Below, in pieces: positions 1 through 8,024 of a stretch of DNA of 54,307 nucleotides. Both the position numbers and the translations under genes were made by a program. The number at the start of each line of letters is the position of its first letter. Within the stretch, counting starts at the first letter, position 1. The notes under the pieces are model-generated. The model was not told the DNA's origin. It saw nothing but the letters and a program-made list of their open reading frames with translations, and made no database searches. The stretch comes from JBMNOU01 sp050943215 (lineage in GTDB: Bacteria > Bacillota > Clostridia > Christensenellales > SZUA-584): assembly GCA_050943215.1 (NCBI GenBank), contig JBMNOU010000006.1:1-54307 (forward strand), in the 5' to 3' direction.

Positions 1-15
1 AAGGAGCGCCCCCAT

Positions 16-240
16 ATGAAAAGCAAACCGGATGACAGGAGTAACAATGTGGAAAGGATACAAAGAAACATCGACATGACGATCTACAACATGGAACTGG
101 CAGACGAGCTGATCGCCAAGACCTCTGATGAGAAAATGAAAAAAACGTTGACCGAAAAGAACGAGAGGAGAAGAAGAGCGCTTGAAGGCATGCGCCGAGA
201 AATACGCGACGAAGCGGCCAACCAAAAAGAAAACGATTAG
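16..240 (+). CDS. tlp: Small acid-soluble spore protein, Tlp family
   Basis: The 74-residue product is short, charged and helical. It has the Tlp signature near the N terminus (KPDDRSNNVERIQ, residues 4-16), followed by a TIYNME segment and a conserved KEKNERR-like stretch (here TEKNERRRRALEG). Tlp proteins are minor acid-soluble proteins of the spore core, made in the forespore late in sporulation. The start is fixed by AAGGAG at positions 1-6, nine bases before ATG. The gene stands alone and ends before a hairpin terminator. The match to the family is good along the whole length; this is the first sign that the organism makes spores. Confidence 0.9.
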   Translation: MKSKPDDRSNNVERIQRNIDMTIYNMELADELIAKTSDEKMKKTLTEKNERRRRALEGMRREIRDEAANQKEND

Positions 241-305
241 CACATCGCCTCTGTCAAAAAACACCTCTCTAGCGGAACCGCTGTTTTTACCCATGGTATA
301 TGCAA

Positions 306-331
306 ACGCCTGCTAATTGCAGGCGTCTATT
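306..331 (+). terminator. Intrinsic terminator between tlp and the convergent gene
   Basis: A perfect 8-bp stem (ACGCCTGC / GCAGGCGT, loop TAATT) is followed by a T-rich stretch (CTATTTTG). It lies between two convergent genes, so it probably ends tlp transcription and may also act on the opposite strand. Confidence 0.65.
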
Positions 332-354
332 TTGTATCATGGTATTGCCGGCCG

Positions 355-1650
355 CTACATCGCTTCGATTTCTTCCCTTGCGATCTTCACCCAATTTGTC
401 AGATTCTCCGGTTTGTTCGCCAGCGTATGGTTGTCCTTCATAATAAGCTCAAGGCAACAGTCCTTTGCCTTTTTAAGAACATCTCTGATGTCCTCTCGGA
501 CGGCATTTTCATCCATGTTAGGCACAGCGAGAAAAGAGGGCGACGGTTTAGCGGAATATACGTAATCGTGCTTTAATTTATCCGCCATGAGTTCTCTATT
601 AGCCCATGCCGATACGGACACCCGCCTTAAGTTTTTAACCGTCTTAATAAGGTCAATCCTATCGTCCATCGGCTCACAGCAGCCATAGCATGTCAGCCCA
701 AACCGCTCCATCAGCTTTTTATGATATGGGAAGATGAACTCGCTAAACATCCCGGGAGATACCCCAACGGTAACCTGACTTTCGGCAAGCCCCCACATAT
801 CCTTTGTCTTCACATGCCCGTTAAATCCGGGAGACGGCAGCTCATCGGTAAACCCTATTCCGCCCGAGCCTACGTAAGTGCCGTCGTTATTAAGCCTCAT
901 CAGATGGTTTTCTTCGAGGAAGTCAAGACGCCGCCACATATTGTCGCAGATCATTCCCATCAATTTGTGGACTTCGTCCGGGTAGTCGTACATATCCGTA
1001 AACATATTGGCCATGCCGCGCAGAAAGACGAATTCGTCAGTCAGCCCGAAAGACCAGTACCACGTAGTCTTCTGTCTGACAGTCAGTATACCGTCAAAAA
1101 TCTCGTGTGCGATTTCTTCTGTAATGTTCGTAGTCTTATAATCGATATCAAGTATTGGCTCGATGATATCGGTAAGTTGAGCATAATTATCGAGTATAGT
1201 ATCGATATGGTACGCGCCGCCGCCTTCAAGGCGCGCTTTGCCGGTTGCTTCCTTCCCTCCTTTAATGCCCCATGACGGTATTGAAAACCTATGCGGTACA
1301 TCAAAAAACGGTTCGATCACGTAGTCATCGTTCATCTCGGTTCCCCAGAAGATCAGCTTTCTTAGCCACAGTTCCCAGTGCCTGGCAAGGCTGTTGCTGC
1401 ATACTATCTGGTCATCCGTTATGATCTCGTTCCAGCCGTTTTCGGGATCACACAAAATGACGGGACGTGTTTTTTTCAGCCCGTTATGATCTGTCCAAAG
1501 CTTTTTGTTATCCGCCATCCTCGGCAGCGCCGCGAGTTCGGCCACCTTTTTGGCGAGGTCTTTTAAAACCGCCCTCTCATTATCCGAAAAATCAAGATTA
1601 GAAACATCCGCAACGTTATAATTAACGGTAAAGTTGCTGTGCTCAAACAT
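355..1650 (-). CDS. Uroporphyrinogen decarboxylase (URO-D) family protein
   Basis: The 431-residue soluble protein resembles the URO-D superfamily of Clostridia, which includes corrinoid methyltransferases of the MtaA/CmuA type as well as true HemE. The C-terminal half has a YGCCEPMDDR segment and a following VSAWANRE segment, typical of the uncharacterised long members rather than HemE; the N-terminal part is long and has no HemE signature. ATG at 1650 is chosen over an ATG six codons upstream because a GGAGG lies six bases before it. No heme-pathway gene or corrinoid protein is nearby, so substrate and reaction are unknown. Confidence 0.75.
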   Translation of the reverse strand: MFEHSNFTVNYNVADVSNLDFSDNERAVLKDLAKKVAELAALPRMADNKKLWTDHNGLKKTRPVILCDPENGWNEIITDDQIVCSNSLARHWELWLRKLIFWGTEMNDDYVIEPFFDVPHRFSIPSWGIKGGKEATGKARLEGGGAYHIDTILDNYAQLTDIIEPILDIDYKTTNITEEIAHEIFDGILTVRQKTTWYWSFGLTDEFVFLRGMANMFTDMYDYPDEVHKLMGMICDNMWRRLDFLEENHLMRLNNDGTYVGSGGIGFTDELPSPGFNGHVKTKDMWGLAESQVTVGVSPGMFSEFIFPYHKKLMERFGLTCYGCCEPMDDRIDLIKTVKNLRRVSVSAWANRELMADKLKHDYVYSAKPSPSFLAVPNMDENAVREDIRDVLKKAKDCCLELIMKDNHTLANKPENLTNWVKIAREEIEAM

Positions 1651-1805
1651 AATGCTACCTCCGGTCATTTATAATTGAAGAATTCGACAGCAAAAAAATA
1701 TCTCCTTGCTTTATATCTTTTATAAACATTAGATGTAATAGCAGATAAAATCTTTTTATAAATCATAAAAAATTACAACGGACCACACTGCATAGCAGCC
1801 GGTAA

Positions 1806-2297
1806 TTACAGTTTCGTACCGCATTCCCGGCAGAACTTTGTACCGGGAGGGTTCTTTGCACCGCAATCCGGACAAAAAGAGGAAGAAGGGTTTTCGAGTT
1901 TAGTGCCGCACTCCGCACAGAATTTAGTGCCCGGGGTGTTTTCCATACCGCAGCTTTTGCATATCATCGCATCGCGCTGTTGCTGCTCGGCACGCTTTTT
2001 CTCTTCGGCCGCATCCTGAGCGCTCGATAGTTCTTGTTGCTTTCTTTGCAGTTGTTTGTCAAGTTCTAAAACCTCGCCAAAAAGCTCGGTAAATTCTGAG
2101 AAGCCGCCCGATTTTAAATGCTCTTCGTATACTGCAATACCAATGCGGGCCAGCGCCGTCTGCTTTTTGTTTTTGAGTTCACTTAGCTCCCCGTTAAGCA
2201 AAAAAGCGTTCATTGATCCATCATTTTTGGCTTCCTCGCTCATAAACGGCTGCATGCCCTTAATAAACCCCCCGAGACCGCTAAAAAAATCGCTCAT
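1806..2297 (-). CDS. Double zinc-ribbon protein with coiled-coil N terminus
   Basis: The 163-residue protein has an N-terminal region predicted to be helical, with a coiled-coil stretch rich in Gln, Lys and Glu at about residues 70-110. Two C-terminal zinc ribbons follow: CKSCGMENTPGTKFCAECG and CPDCGAKNPPGTKFCRECG, each with two CxxC knuckles. Such ribbons are common in Clostridial proteins of unknown function and bind Zn structurally. Two adjacent ATG codons lie behind AGGAGG; the second (2297) has the better seven-base spacing. No partner is evident from the neighbours. Confidence 0.7.
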   Translation of the reverse strand: MSDFFSGLGGFIKGMQPFMSEEAKNDGSMNAFLLNGELSELKNKKQTALARIGIAVYEEHLKSGGFSEFTELFGEVLELDKQLQRKQQELSSAQDAAEEKKRAEQQQRDAMICKSCGMENTPGTKFCAECGTKLENPSSSFCPDCGAKNPPGTKFCRECGTKL

Positions 2298-2557
2298 CAT
2301 ATGACCTCCTATAATAAGGTGATTATTGTTTGCGGCCGGGCAGAGACAAAACGCAAAACTCGCCTCGCTGCCGCCGCCCTAAACAACACCAACAAAGTAT
2401 TCATATGTTTTACATAAATTAAGCTTTTGCCCATTTATATCATATCCAACAATTTGCGCAATTGCAATAAGCTTTTACCTTACGCTACATTACGAATACC
2501 CCAAAATTAAAGGGAATCGGCCGCGGGATATTGCCGCTAACTAAAAACGTGAGCACG

Positions 2558-3187
2558 CTATTGACCGAGTATCCGCTTTAGGTTTTCAATCGCCTTCTCG
2601 CCCGCCTTTTTAAGGATTTCTTTCTGGTCACCAGAACCGCCCGATGAAACGCCGATGTAATAACCGTTAGACAAAACATAGAGGCCGGGCATTCCCATAA
2701 AGGCTTCGTCTCCGATCTTTGGTGCCTCTGCGTTAGGCTCGCTCATCACTTGTTTTAGCGCGTCGAATATACTGGAAGGTGTTTGCTGCGTTTCGGGCTC
2801 GAGAAATGCCTGCTGGATAATGGATATCTGCAGAAAACTCTTGGATGTCTGGCTTTCCGCGCTGTAAAGGCACGTTTTTAGCCCGAGTGCGGGCTGTTCT
2901 TTCTTCTCTCCTTCCTTCACTTTCTCCCCGATCAATTCTTCCGCGTCTTTTTTGGAAATCAGCTGGCCAGGCTCTATCATCTGCGCCGCAGACGCACTCG
3001 GTGACTCAGAGCCGCTGGCAGACGAACTTGCTGACTCAGAGCCGCTGGCAGATGAGCTAGGTGACTCAGAGCCGCCCTGTATCGAGGTTGTTGCCGCTCC
3101 TTCCGATTTAGAGCCGCCCCCCGAACATGCTACAAAAATTATAGCAACGCATAAAAAAATAGCCAAAATGAAAACGAACTTTTTCAT
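2558..3187 (-). CDS. Secreted lipoprotein with Ser-rich repeat linker
   Basis: The 209-residue protein starts with a lipoprotein signal peptide: MKKF, a hydrophobic core, then the lipobox FVAC with Cys at residue 21. A low-complexity linker of Gly, Ser, Glu and Ala (about residues 38-67) contains a ten-residue unit of the type GSESxSSSAS, repeated. The C-terminal domain (about 70-209) begins LISKKDAEELIGE and resembles DUF3558-like extracellular lipoprotein domains, but this is only a weak resemblance. The protein is expected on the outer face of the membrane. Function is unknown. Confidence 0.6.
   Translation of the reverse strand: MKKFVFILAIFLCVAIIFVACSGGGSKSEGAATTSIQGGSESPSSSASGSESASSSASGSESPSASAAQMIEPGQLISKKDAEELIGEKVKEGEKKEQPALGLKTCLYSAESQTSKSFLQISIIQQAFLEPETQQTPSSIFDALKQVMSEPNAEAPKIGDEAFMGMPGLYVLSNGYYIGVSSGGSGDQKEILKKAGEKAIENLKRILGQ
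3001..3076. repeat. 30-bp tandem repeat inside lipoprotein gene
   Basis: Two near-identical 30-bp units (3001-3030 and 3031-3060) and a partial third (to about 3076) each contain GACTCAGAGCCGC. They encode the Ser-rich linker of the lipoprotein, so copy-number change would alter linker length in steps of ten residues without shifting frame. Confidence 0.85.
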
Positions 3188-3331
3188 ATTGAAACCTTCC
3201 TTAAATTATTTGTTGTTGTAATGAAAGTATGGCAGATTTGCCCATAAAATATACCAGATTTGTTTTATCGAAGCCAGAAGAAGCCGCGCTTTAAGCCGTC
3301 GGTCAAATAAAAAAACGTCTTATCGGTTGCT

Positions 3332-4309
3332 TTAATAGGCGGGATAGTGTGTGTTTTTGGACGACCATTCCATTATATTCATAGCGTGCCCCGTCTCTTC
3401 ATCCTTTAATTCGCCGGCGATGTAGAATCCGCGATTTTTTAGAAATTGAACAGAGGCGTCGTTGTCTTTGTACACCCTGGCACTAAGGCAAGGGTGCTTT
3501 GATTTTGCGGCATTTAGCAGTTTAGTGCCGATTCCTGTCTGCAGCGCCTCGAGCGAAACGCATAGCGCGATGATACTAGATTCCTCCGTAATGCTGATAA
3601 ACCCTCTCACCTGACCGCGATCTATATACACAGTAGTGTCCGCCGCTGTGCGGATCGCATGTCTGGCCGAATCATACCGGCCATGCCAGTACCGCTCGCC
3701 GATAGAGCCATTCGCCAAAATATTGGCATGAAGCCATATCTGCATGATCCCGCCTATATCAGCCTCTAAGTATTTGCGCATAAACGGTGCATCCTGCTCA
3801 AAAACGCTCTGCTGTTTGTTTTTACGGAAAACCACCGCAGGATCTAAAAATTTATTGACGATGAACGCTACGAAAATACCGAAAACCGTCTCTCCCAGCC
3901 GGGCAAGACCATAATAGACAGGCTCTATGTCATGCTTTCCAATAAGTATGATCAGGTATACGACAACGCTGATCGACGCGCTGGCCCAAAGCCGCAGCAC
4001 GTTGCATAGGTATATGATCATAACAACGCCCAGCGTGGCTAGCAGTGCCGTTAAAGTGCTGGGGATCTCGTTGTGCAGCATCAAAAACAGTACGCCCATT
4101 ACAGAACCGATTACAGTGCCTACCACCCTATCAAGGCCTGTTTTGATAGTATTCTGCAATGATGATTTCATGCAGATTGTCGCAGCTACGGCAGCCTGAA
4201 CACCGTTAATATCGCTACCCACATTAATCAGCTGAAACACAAGCAAGCATATTCCTACCGCCACAGCGGTTTTGATATTTCTCATTCCGATCTTAAATCT
4301 GGAATTCAT
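3332..4309 (-). CDS. ArAE-family membrane protein fused to a GNAT acetyltransferase domain
   Basis: The 325-residue protein has two parts. Residues 1-155 form a hydrophobic module with several membrane spans, matching the aromatic acid exporter family (ArAE_1/DUF939-like; note the segment NGVQAAVAATICMKSS and the TGLDRVVGTVIGSVMG motif). Residues about 178-318 form a GNAT N-acetyltransferase domain with the acetyl-CoA loop region LEALQTGIGTKLLNAAK and a terminal FLKNRGFYIAGE segment. ArAE_1 proteins normally carry a helical cytoplasmic domain at that place, so this arrangement is unusual. ATG follows GGAGG by four bases. The substrate is unknown. Confidence 0.75.
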   Translation of the reverse strand: MNSRFKIGMRNIKTAVAVGICLLVFQLINVGSDINGVQAAVAATICMKSSLQNTIKTGLDRVVGTVIGSVMGVLFLMLHNEIPSTLTALLATLGVVMIIYLCNVLRLWASASISVVVYLIILIGKHDIEPVYYGLARLGETVFGIFVAFIVNKFLDPAVVFRKNKQQSVFEQDAPFMRKYLEADIGGIMQIWLHANILANGSIGERYWHGRYDSARHAIRTAADTTVYIDRGQVRGFISITEESSIIALCVSLEALQTGIGTKLLNAAKSKHPCLSARVYKDNDASVQFLKNRGFYIAGELKDEETGHAMNIMEWSSKNTHYPAY

Positions 4310-4560
4310 CTGTCCTCCTTAGTCGGCACGGTTAACAATATTGCCCATTTGCAATAGCACCAAGCGTTGACCGCTATCAATCGGGGGTGTGCTCTATATA
4401 AATGGTTCTAAAGGGCAAAAAGTCGGCAAGAACGGACACTGCCTTTTGTATTATTTTATCGAAATCCGCGTTTAAGTCAATAGCAGCATACTATTGGGTT
4501 GTCATGCCAACCCGACCGCTGTTATTTGATATTGATAACTCGCTATGTGGTTTGCCGCGG

Positions 4561-5079
4561 CTAGACTAGATCCTTGCGCAAAATATAGTCTGTTTGATGG
4601 TCTTCCCCTAAATAAAAAGGATGTGCGCCAATACGATAGAATCCTTCTTTTTTATAGAACCGGATCGCTTTCTCGTTTTTATCCCATACACCCAGCCATA
4701 GATATGAATTCCCCCGTGCATTTGCGTGTTCAATAGCCTTGCCGATCAGCGCGGTGCCAAGGCCTAAGCGCTGATGCTCTTTTTTAACGTATATCCTCTC
4801 AATTTCAAGAGACTTTGGGTCGTGAATATCTGTCTGCGCGCCAAATTCATTGATTTTGATATACCCTGATAATTCCCCATCCGCATACACAAAATAAAAC
4901 AACGCGAGGGGATTTAATAATTCATCGAGCAGCTTGTCCCGATTAAAAGCCTGGTCAAGGTACGCTTTGAGGTTATCGGGCGTATTCACAGACCCAAAAG
5001 CGTCGGTAAACGTACTAATCGAAAGCGCTCGAAGCGTTTCAAGATCATCAGTTATGCATTCTCTAAAGGTCAGCTTCAT
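4561..5079 (-). CDS. paiA: GNAT acetyltransferase, PaiA-like (polyamine acetyltransferase)
   Basis: The 172-residue protein matches the GNAT fold over its whole length. The acetyl-CoA site is visible as IERIYVKKEHQRLGLGTAL (residues about 93-111), followed by LWLGVWDKNEKAIRFYKKEG, which is close to Bacillus PaiA, a spermidine/spermine N-acetyltransferase. ATG at 5079 is preferred to an upstream in-frame ATG because GGAG lies six bases before it. It is the second GNAT domain within 1 kb, after that of the ArAE fusion. Assignment to GNAT is firm; the polyamine substrate is by similarity only. Confidence 0.8.
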   Translation of the reverse strand: MKLTFRECITDDLETLRALSISTFTDAFGSVNTPDNLKAYLDQAFNRDKLLDELLNPLALFYFVYADGELSGYIKINEFGAQTDIHDPKSLEIERIYVKKEHQRLGLGTALIGKAIEHANARGNSYLWLGVWDKNEKAIRFYKKEGFYRIGAHPFYLGEDHQTDYILRKDLV

Positions 5080-5130
5080 TTTTTCTCCTTTATGTTTCGG
5101 GCAGCTTGGCAAAATTTCCACCGGTTTCCC

Positions 5131-5538
5131 CTATATCTGCGACAGTTCTACAAACCTTACTTTAACGTCTCTATATAGCCCCTGGTATACTCTAAACAGC
5201 TTTTCATAAACAGCCACATTCTCTTCAATCGGATGGGTGACCGTTTCAACCGCGAGGCACTGCGCTGCGTGTTCGGTATCTCTCCAAACACCGGCGCCAA
5301 CCCCTGCGACCACAGCGGCGCCGTACGCTCCGCCCTCCGCCGCGCCTGTAAGCGTTTTAACAGGCAGATTAAAGATATCCGCCTGTATCTGCCGCCAGAC
5401 TGGGCTTTTGCTCCCTCCGCCAGAGGAAATCACCTCGGCTGGGCAAAACGCCGGGTTAAGTTTCCGTATCAGCGCGTATATTTCTTTCAATCCAAAAGTG
5501 ACCCCTTCCATCACCGCGCGAGCCATGTCTCCCCTGCC
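5131..5538 (-). pseudogene. xylB: Xylulokinase, C-terminal fragment (5' end missing)
   Basis: About 135 codons match the C-terminal third of FGGY-family xylulokinases: RGDMARAVMEGVTFGLKE, then ISSGGGSKSPVWRQIQAD, then GAAEGGAYGAAVVAGVGAG. Intact enzymes are close to 500 residues, so roughly 360 residues are absent, including the sugar-binding half. Homology starts abruptly next to the stop codon of the phage small terminase gene (5540-5542) and an in-frame TAG lies just upstream. Either a deletion joined prophage to xylB or the join is an assembly chimera. ATG 5524-5526 is internal, not a real start. Confidence 0.85.
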
Positions 5539-5539
5539 A

Positions 5540-6118
5540 TTACTCAGCCATCCCCTCTAGTTTCTCATCAAACTCGACCGTGATCTCATCCACAGCGGTA
5601 TCCGCCTCGGCCTTTTTCTCCTCCAGCTCAAGCCTCTTGATCGCAATATCCATCGCCGTCTGCTCCTGCACCGTAGGCAGATCAAATACGTTACGGATCA
5701 CATACGCGAGGTCACGGAGAGAGCTCGTAAAATCCTTGAGTGCTTTGGTGTCATACTTGTCATACTTTCGCTCCTCGACTCTTGTGGCGCCCATCCCCAG
5801 GCCTTCTGTGACAATATGCCTTTTAAACTGTTCCTGATCGGCCATCATTTGCTCCACCATCAGCGTTGCCGTATCCGTGGCATCCCTCAGCCTTATAAGC
5901 TGAGCAGCACACGCGCTCGCGTTTTTGTCAGCGACCTTTTGTAACGTGCTTTTTGTCAATTTTTCTTTGTATGTTTTTCTTGCCTCGGTCCATCGCTCCT
6001 TTGATGCATGACCTTTGAGCGTATTGAACGAAACGCAGTGTTTATCGGCCAATTTGCGGTATGATATGTCCGTTGTTGCGTATTCCGATTTGATTTTCAT
6101 CCAATTTATTTCAGCCAT
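5540..6118 (-). CDS. terS: Phage terminase small subunit
   Basis: The 192-residue protein has an N-terminal helix-turn-helix (ISYRKLADKHCVSFNTLKGHASKERW, about residues 18-43, quoted here only as a region; key residues Y20, L23, K39), a long helical middle and an acidic C terminus. This matches the small terminase subunit, which binds the pac or cos site and recruits the large ATPase/nuclease subunit for packaging. In an intact phage the large subunit gene would follow directly; here the downstream sequence is the xylulokinase fragment. It is the last gene of the minus-strand early operon, separated by 176 bp from the gene before it. Confidence 0.75.
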   Translation of the reverse strand: MAEINWMKIKSEYATTDISYRKLADKHCVSFNTLKGHASKERWTEARKTYKEKLTKSTLQKVADKNASACAAQLIRLRDATDTATLMVEQMMADQEQFKRHIVTEGLGMGATRVEERKYDKYDTKALKDFTSSLRDLAYVIRNVFDLPTVQEQTAMDIAIKRLELEEKKAEADTAVDEITVEFDEKLEGMAE

Positions 6119-6186
6119 AACACACCCCTCACCACAATTCTATAATAAGGCGTTTGTGGTGTTCTCCCCCTCGCTGTTTTTAAGCA

Positions 6187-6214
6187 AACGAAAAGACCCC
6201 TGCTTTGAGAGGCC
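6187..6214 (-). terminator. Possible intrinsic terminator before terS
   Basis: On the minus strand GGCCTCT can pair with AGGGGTC (two G-U pairs, loop CAAAGC), followed by TTTTCGTTTGCTT. It would lie between the early genes and terS and could separate early from late transcription. The stem is weak, so this is tentative. Confidence 0.35.
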
Positions 6215-6294
6215 CCTTCGGGATGTGATAACGCCAGGGAGAGTATCCACGGCTGGCATCTATAATCTATCATGCCGGCCGCTTTCATTCTCCC

Positions 6295-7065
6295 CTACAC
6301 TTTCGGTTTCTTCTTGGACATTTTGCCGACATATTTTATCCAGATCGATTTTCCGATGCGTGCTATTACTTCTCCCTCCGTCAGCGGCTTCGGGTTCTCT
6401 TGTTCTTGCTGTTCTGCCGCGAATGTCGTTCCCATGTGTAGCAACCTATTAATCGCATCGCTTGGCGTATGCCCGTCCCATTTGGGTGCATTATAAAGAA
6501 TCGGCACTGAGAAATATCTCCAATACGGCTCAATATCATAGTGATATGTCGCTTGTCCGTTTGGGGTTTCAATACCGACGATAAACATTCCGTCATACAT
6601 CGTTCCGTCGTGATGTGCCCTTGACTTCCACGCAATATGTGGATTAGCATTGCATATCACCGAAAACAGTATTGCGCGATGGGCGTATAATTCATTAAAC
6701 GTGTGATACCCGTCGGATATTTCGCCTATCGGCCTGCTTTCTCGTTCCTGCTGGGCGCGGAGGGCGGATTCGGCTGTTGGATTATTAAGCCCCAACGCCG
6801 CATATCCGGCAAAGTGCGGTATTTTATCTCCGGGTAAATATGTCATATCGAGGACATATGTTATCTCTCGCACTATGCTATCTCCCGTAAAGTCGAGTGT
6901 TTCAGGGTTCCATTCTTCCAGTATGACCGTATCGCCCACGGCATATGGCCTGTCCCATTTGCGGATTTCAAACGGCTTCAATCCGTCCTTGACCGCCTTG
7001 AAATATTCCGGCCAGCATTTCAATCTGTGTTCCATTGGATGCTGTATCGCTCGTTCCGTATTCAT
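6295..7065 (-). CDS. DUF3850 (ASCH-like) and WDGH-domain phage protein
   Basis: The 256-residue protein has two recognisable parts. Residues about 10-95 (HRLKCWPEYFKAVKDGLKPF onward) match DUF3850, a small PUA/ASCH-like domain thought to bind nucleic acid. Residues about 110-215 contain SDGYHTFNELYAHRAILF, the HHDGTMYDGMFIVGIETP stretch and KWDGHTPSDAINRL, the hallmark of WDGH-type phage proteins of unknown function. The C terminus is basic. The start overlaps the stop of the upstream gene by four bases, so the two are translationally coupled. Role in the phage is unknown. Confidence 0.6.
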   Translation of the reverse strand: MNTERAIQHPMEHRLKCWPEYFKAVKDGLKPFEIRKWDRPYAVGDTVILEEWNPETLDFTGDSIVREITYVLDMTYLPGDKIPHFAGYAALGLNNPTAESALRAQQERESRPIGEISDGYHTFNELYAHRAILFSVICNANPHIAWKSRAHHDGTMYDGMFIVGIETPNGQATYHYDIEPYWRYFSVPILYNAPKWDGHTPSDAINRLLHMGTTFAAEQQEQENPKPLTEGEVIARIGKSIWIKYVGKMSKKKPKV

Positions 7066-7418
7066 TCCGCCGTGACCTCCTTCCCGAGCGTTTTAATATA
7101 ATGCAGTTTGAGTTCGCGGCGTTTCTTATGCCCGCAATCAACGCATAGCGCTTTGTAACTTCCGATTGAAATTGAAGATGTATAGTCCTCAATCACCGTG
7201 TCAGTTTTACCGCATTCGGAGCATGCCCCATATTCGGCTTCGGTTGTGGAATATTCGACCGTTACGATTCGTTGCGCATAAAACTCTTTTTCGCAGTTTC
7301 CGCATGTTTGAAGCCCTAAATCTTCTTCGCCAGATTCGACTTCCCAGCTGTCTATATCTTCATATCCGCAGTACGGACAGACGATATTGCGAGTATATTC
7401 GTGGTCGATTTTCGCCAT
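7062..7418 (-). CDS. Zinc-ribbon phage protein
   Basis: The 118-residue protein has four cysteine knuckles: CPYCG and CGNCE in the N-terminal half, CSECG and CVDCG in the C-terminal half. These would make two zinc ribbons. Proteins of this kind are common in early regions of Clostridial phages, with no known function. ATG follows AAGGAGGGG by seven bases; that ribosome binding site lies inside a tiny upstream reading frame (7420-7479). Confidence 0.55.
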   Translation of the reverse strand: MAKIDHEYTRNIVCPYCGYEDIDSWEVESGEEDLGLQTCGNCEKEFYAQRIVTVEYSTTEAEYGACSECGKTDTVIEDYTSSISIGSYKALCVDCGHKKRRELKLHYIKTLGKEVTAE

Positions 7419-7419
7419 A

Positions 7420-7479
7420 TCACTGCCCCTCCTTCATCATCCGCTCAAACTCTTTTTCCGCTTTCGTTATATCATTCAT
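7420..7479 (-). CDS. Very small translationally coupled phage ORF (19 aa)
   Basis: A 19-codon frame, MNDITKAEKEFERMMKEGQ, starts at an ATGA overlap with the stop of the upstream gene and ends two bases before the ATG of the downstream gene. Its codons contain the downstream ribosome binding site. It may be a real micro-peptide or simply a relay that keeps ribosomes moving along the operon. No homology can be claimed. Confidence 0.3.
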   Translation of the reverse strand: MNDITKAEKEFERMMKEGQ

Positions 7480-7811
7480 GTCGTTTTACCGTCCATCCCT
7501 GGCATTGCCCCCATTCCGGCATGAGCGTCGGTTATTTCTTTCGCCGTTTCATATGTCTTTTCGAAGATCTCTGCCTTGCATGGATATATCTCGCCAGCTA
7601 CACCTTTGATAATGTAATCGCCCTCCTCACAACGCATTCGCCCTTCCGGTGTTTGAATCATGAGATTGATTTTAATAGGATCAAATATTCCTACAGCGCC
7701 CATAAAAAACATGATCCCGTCGTTAAGTTTACGTTCTGCCCATCTCGGCATTTCATCATACCCGAGCCTAAATGCCTCAACCACAATCGGTTTTTTTCTG
7801 TATTTTGCCAT
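7476..7811 (-). CDS. Conserved phage protein, YRKKPIVVEA family
   Basis: The 111-residue protein begins MAKYRKKPIVVEAFRLG, a start shared by a widespread family of small phage proteins of unknown function, and has an EGDYIIKGVAGEIYPCK segment typical of the same family (a small beta-rich domain). The C terminus is Met- and Gly-rich. ATG is eight bases after GGAGG. It sits in the compact early operon between two other hypothetical genes. Confidence 0.6.
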   Translation of the reverse strand: MAKYRKKPIVVEAFRLGYDEMPRWAERKLNDGIMFFMGAVGIFDPIKINLMIQTPEGRMRCEEGDYIIKGVAGEIYPCKAEIFEKTYETAKEITDAHAGMGAMPGMDGKTT

Positions 7812-7814
7812 CGC

Positions 7815-8024
7815 TCAAACCTCCTCCCCTCTGTACCATCCCTGGCACTTTTCTTTCGGGTAATACCACTCTCCCATGATCTCTACTCTCGGCAGCCCGT
7901 CAGCCACCACTTTTTTAAACGCATTATTTCCGTCATTTGTGTACGGATATAAAAACTCTCTGCGGAATACACTTTCCGCCAAATACCTGTCTGTAGGTAC
8001 ATAAATCCCGCTACTCTTGCTCAT
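7815..8024 (-). CDS. Small phage protein, possibly HTH/excisionase-like
   Basis: The 69-residue product contains GLPRVEIMGEWYYPKEKCQGW (about residues 43-63), which recalls the wing and strand of MerR/excisionase-type small winged helices, where a short basic wing is followed by a PKE segment. The N-terminal half gives no clear motif. Start ATGA overlaps the stop of the DnaC-like gene, with GGAGG five bases upstream. Excisionase function is only a possibility. Confidence 0.4.
   Translation of the reverse strand: MSKSSGIYVPTDRYLAESVFRREFLYPYTNDGNNAFKKVVADGLPRVEIMGEWYYPKEKCQGWYRGEEV

Noticed and set aside
4496..4513. GGGTTG/CAACCC hairpin in the gap before the ArAE-GNAT gene
   Set aside because: No T-run and only six base pairs; not enough to call a terminator or a site. 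The gap 4310-4560 shows nothing else.
5525..5537. Similarity of AGGGGAG at the prophage left edge to the tmRNA 3' end, as a possible second att site
   Set aside because: The match is only about seven bases and is in inverted orientation relative to the tmRNA copy on the plus strand; att sites flanking an integrated element must be direct repeats.
6106..6288. 60-codon minus-strand frame before terS
   Set aside because: No ribosome site, odd composition, and it crosses the terminator-like hairpin; reads as non-coding.
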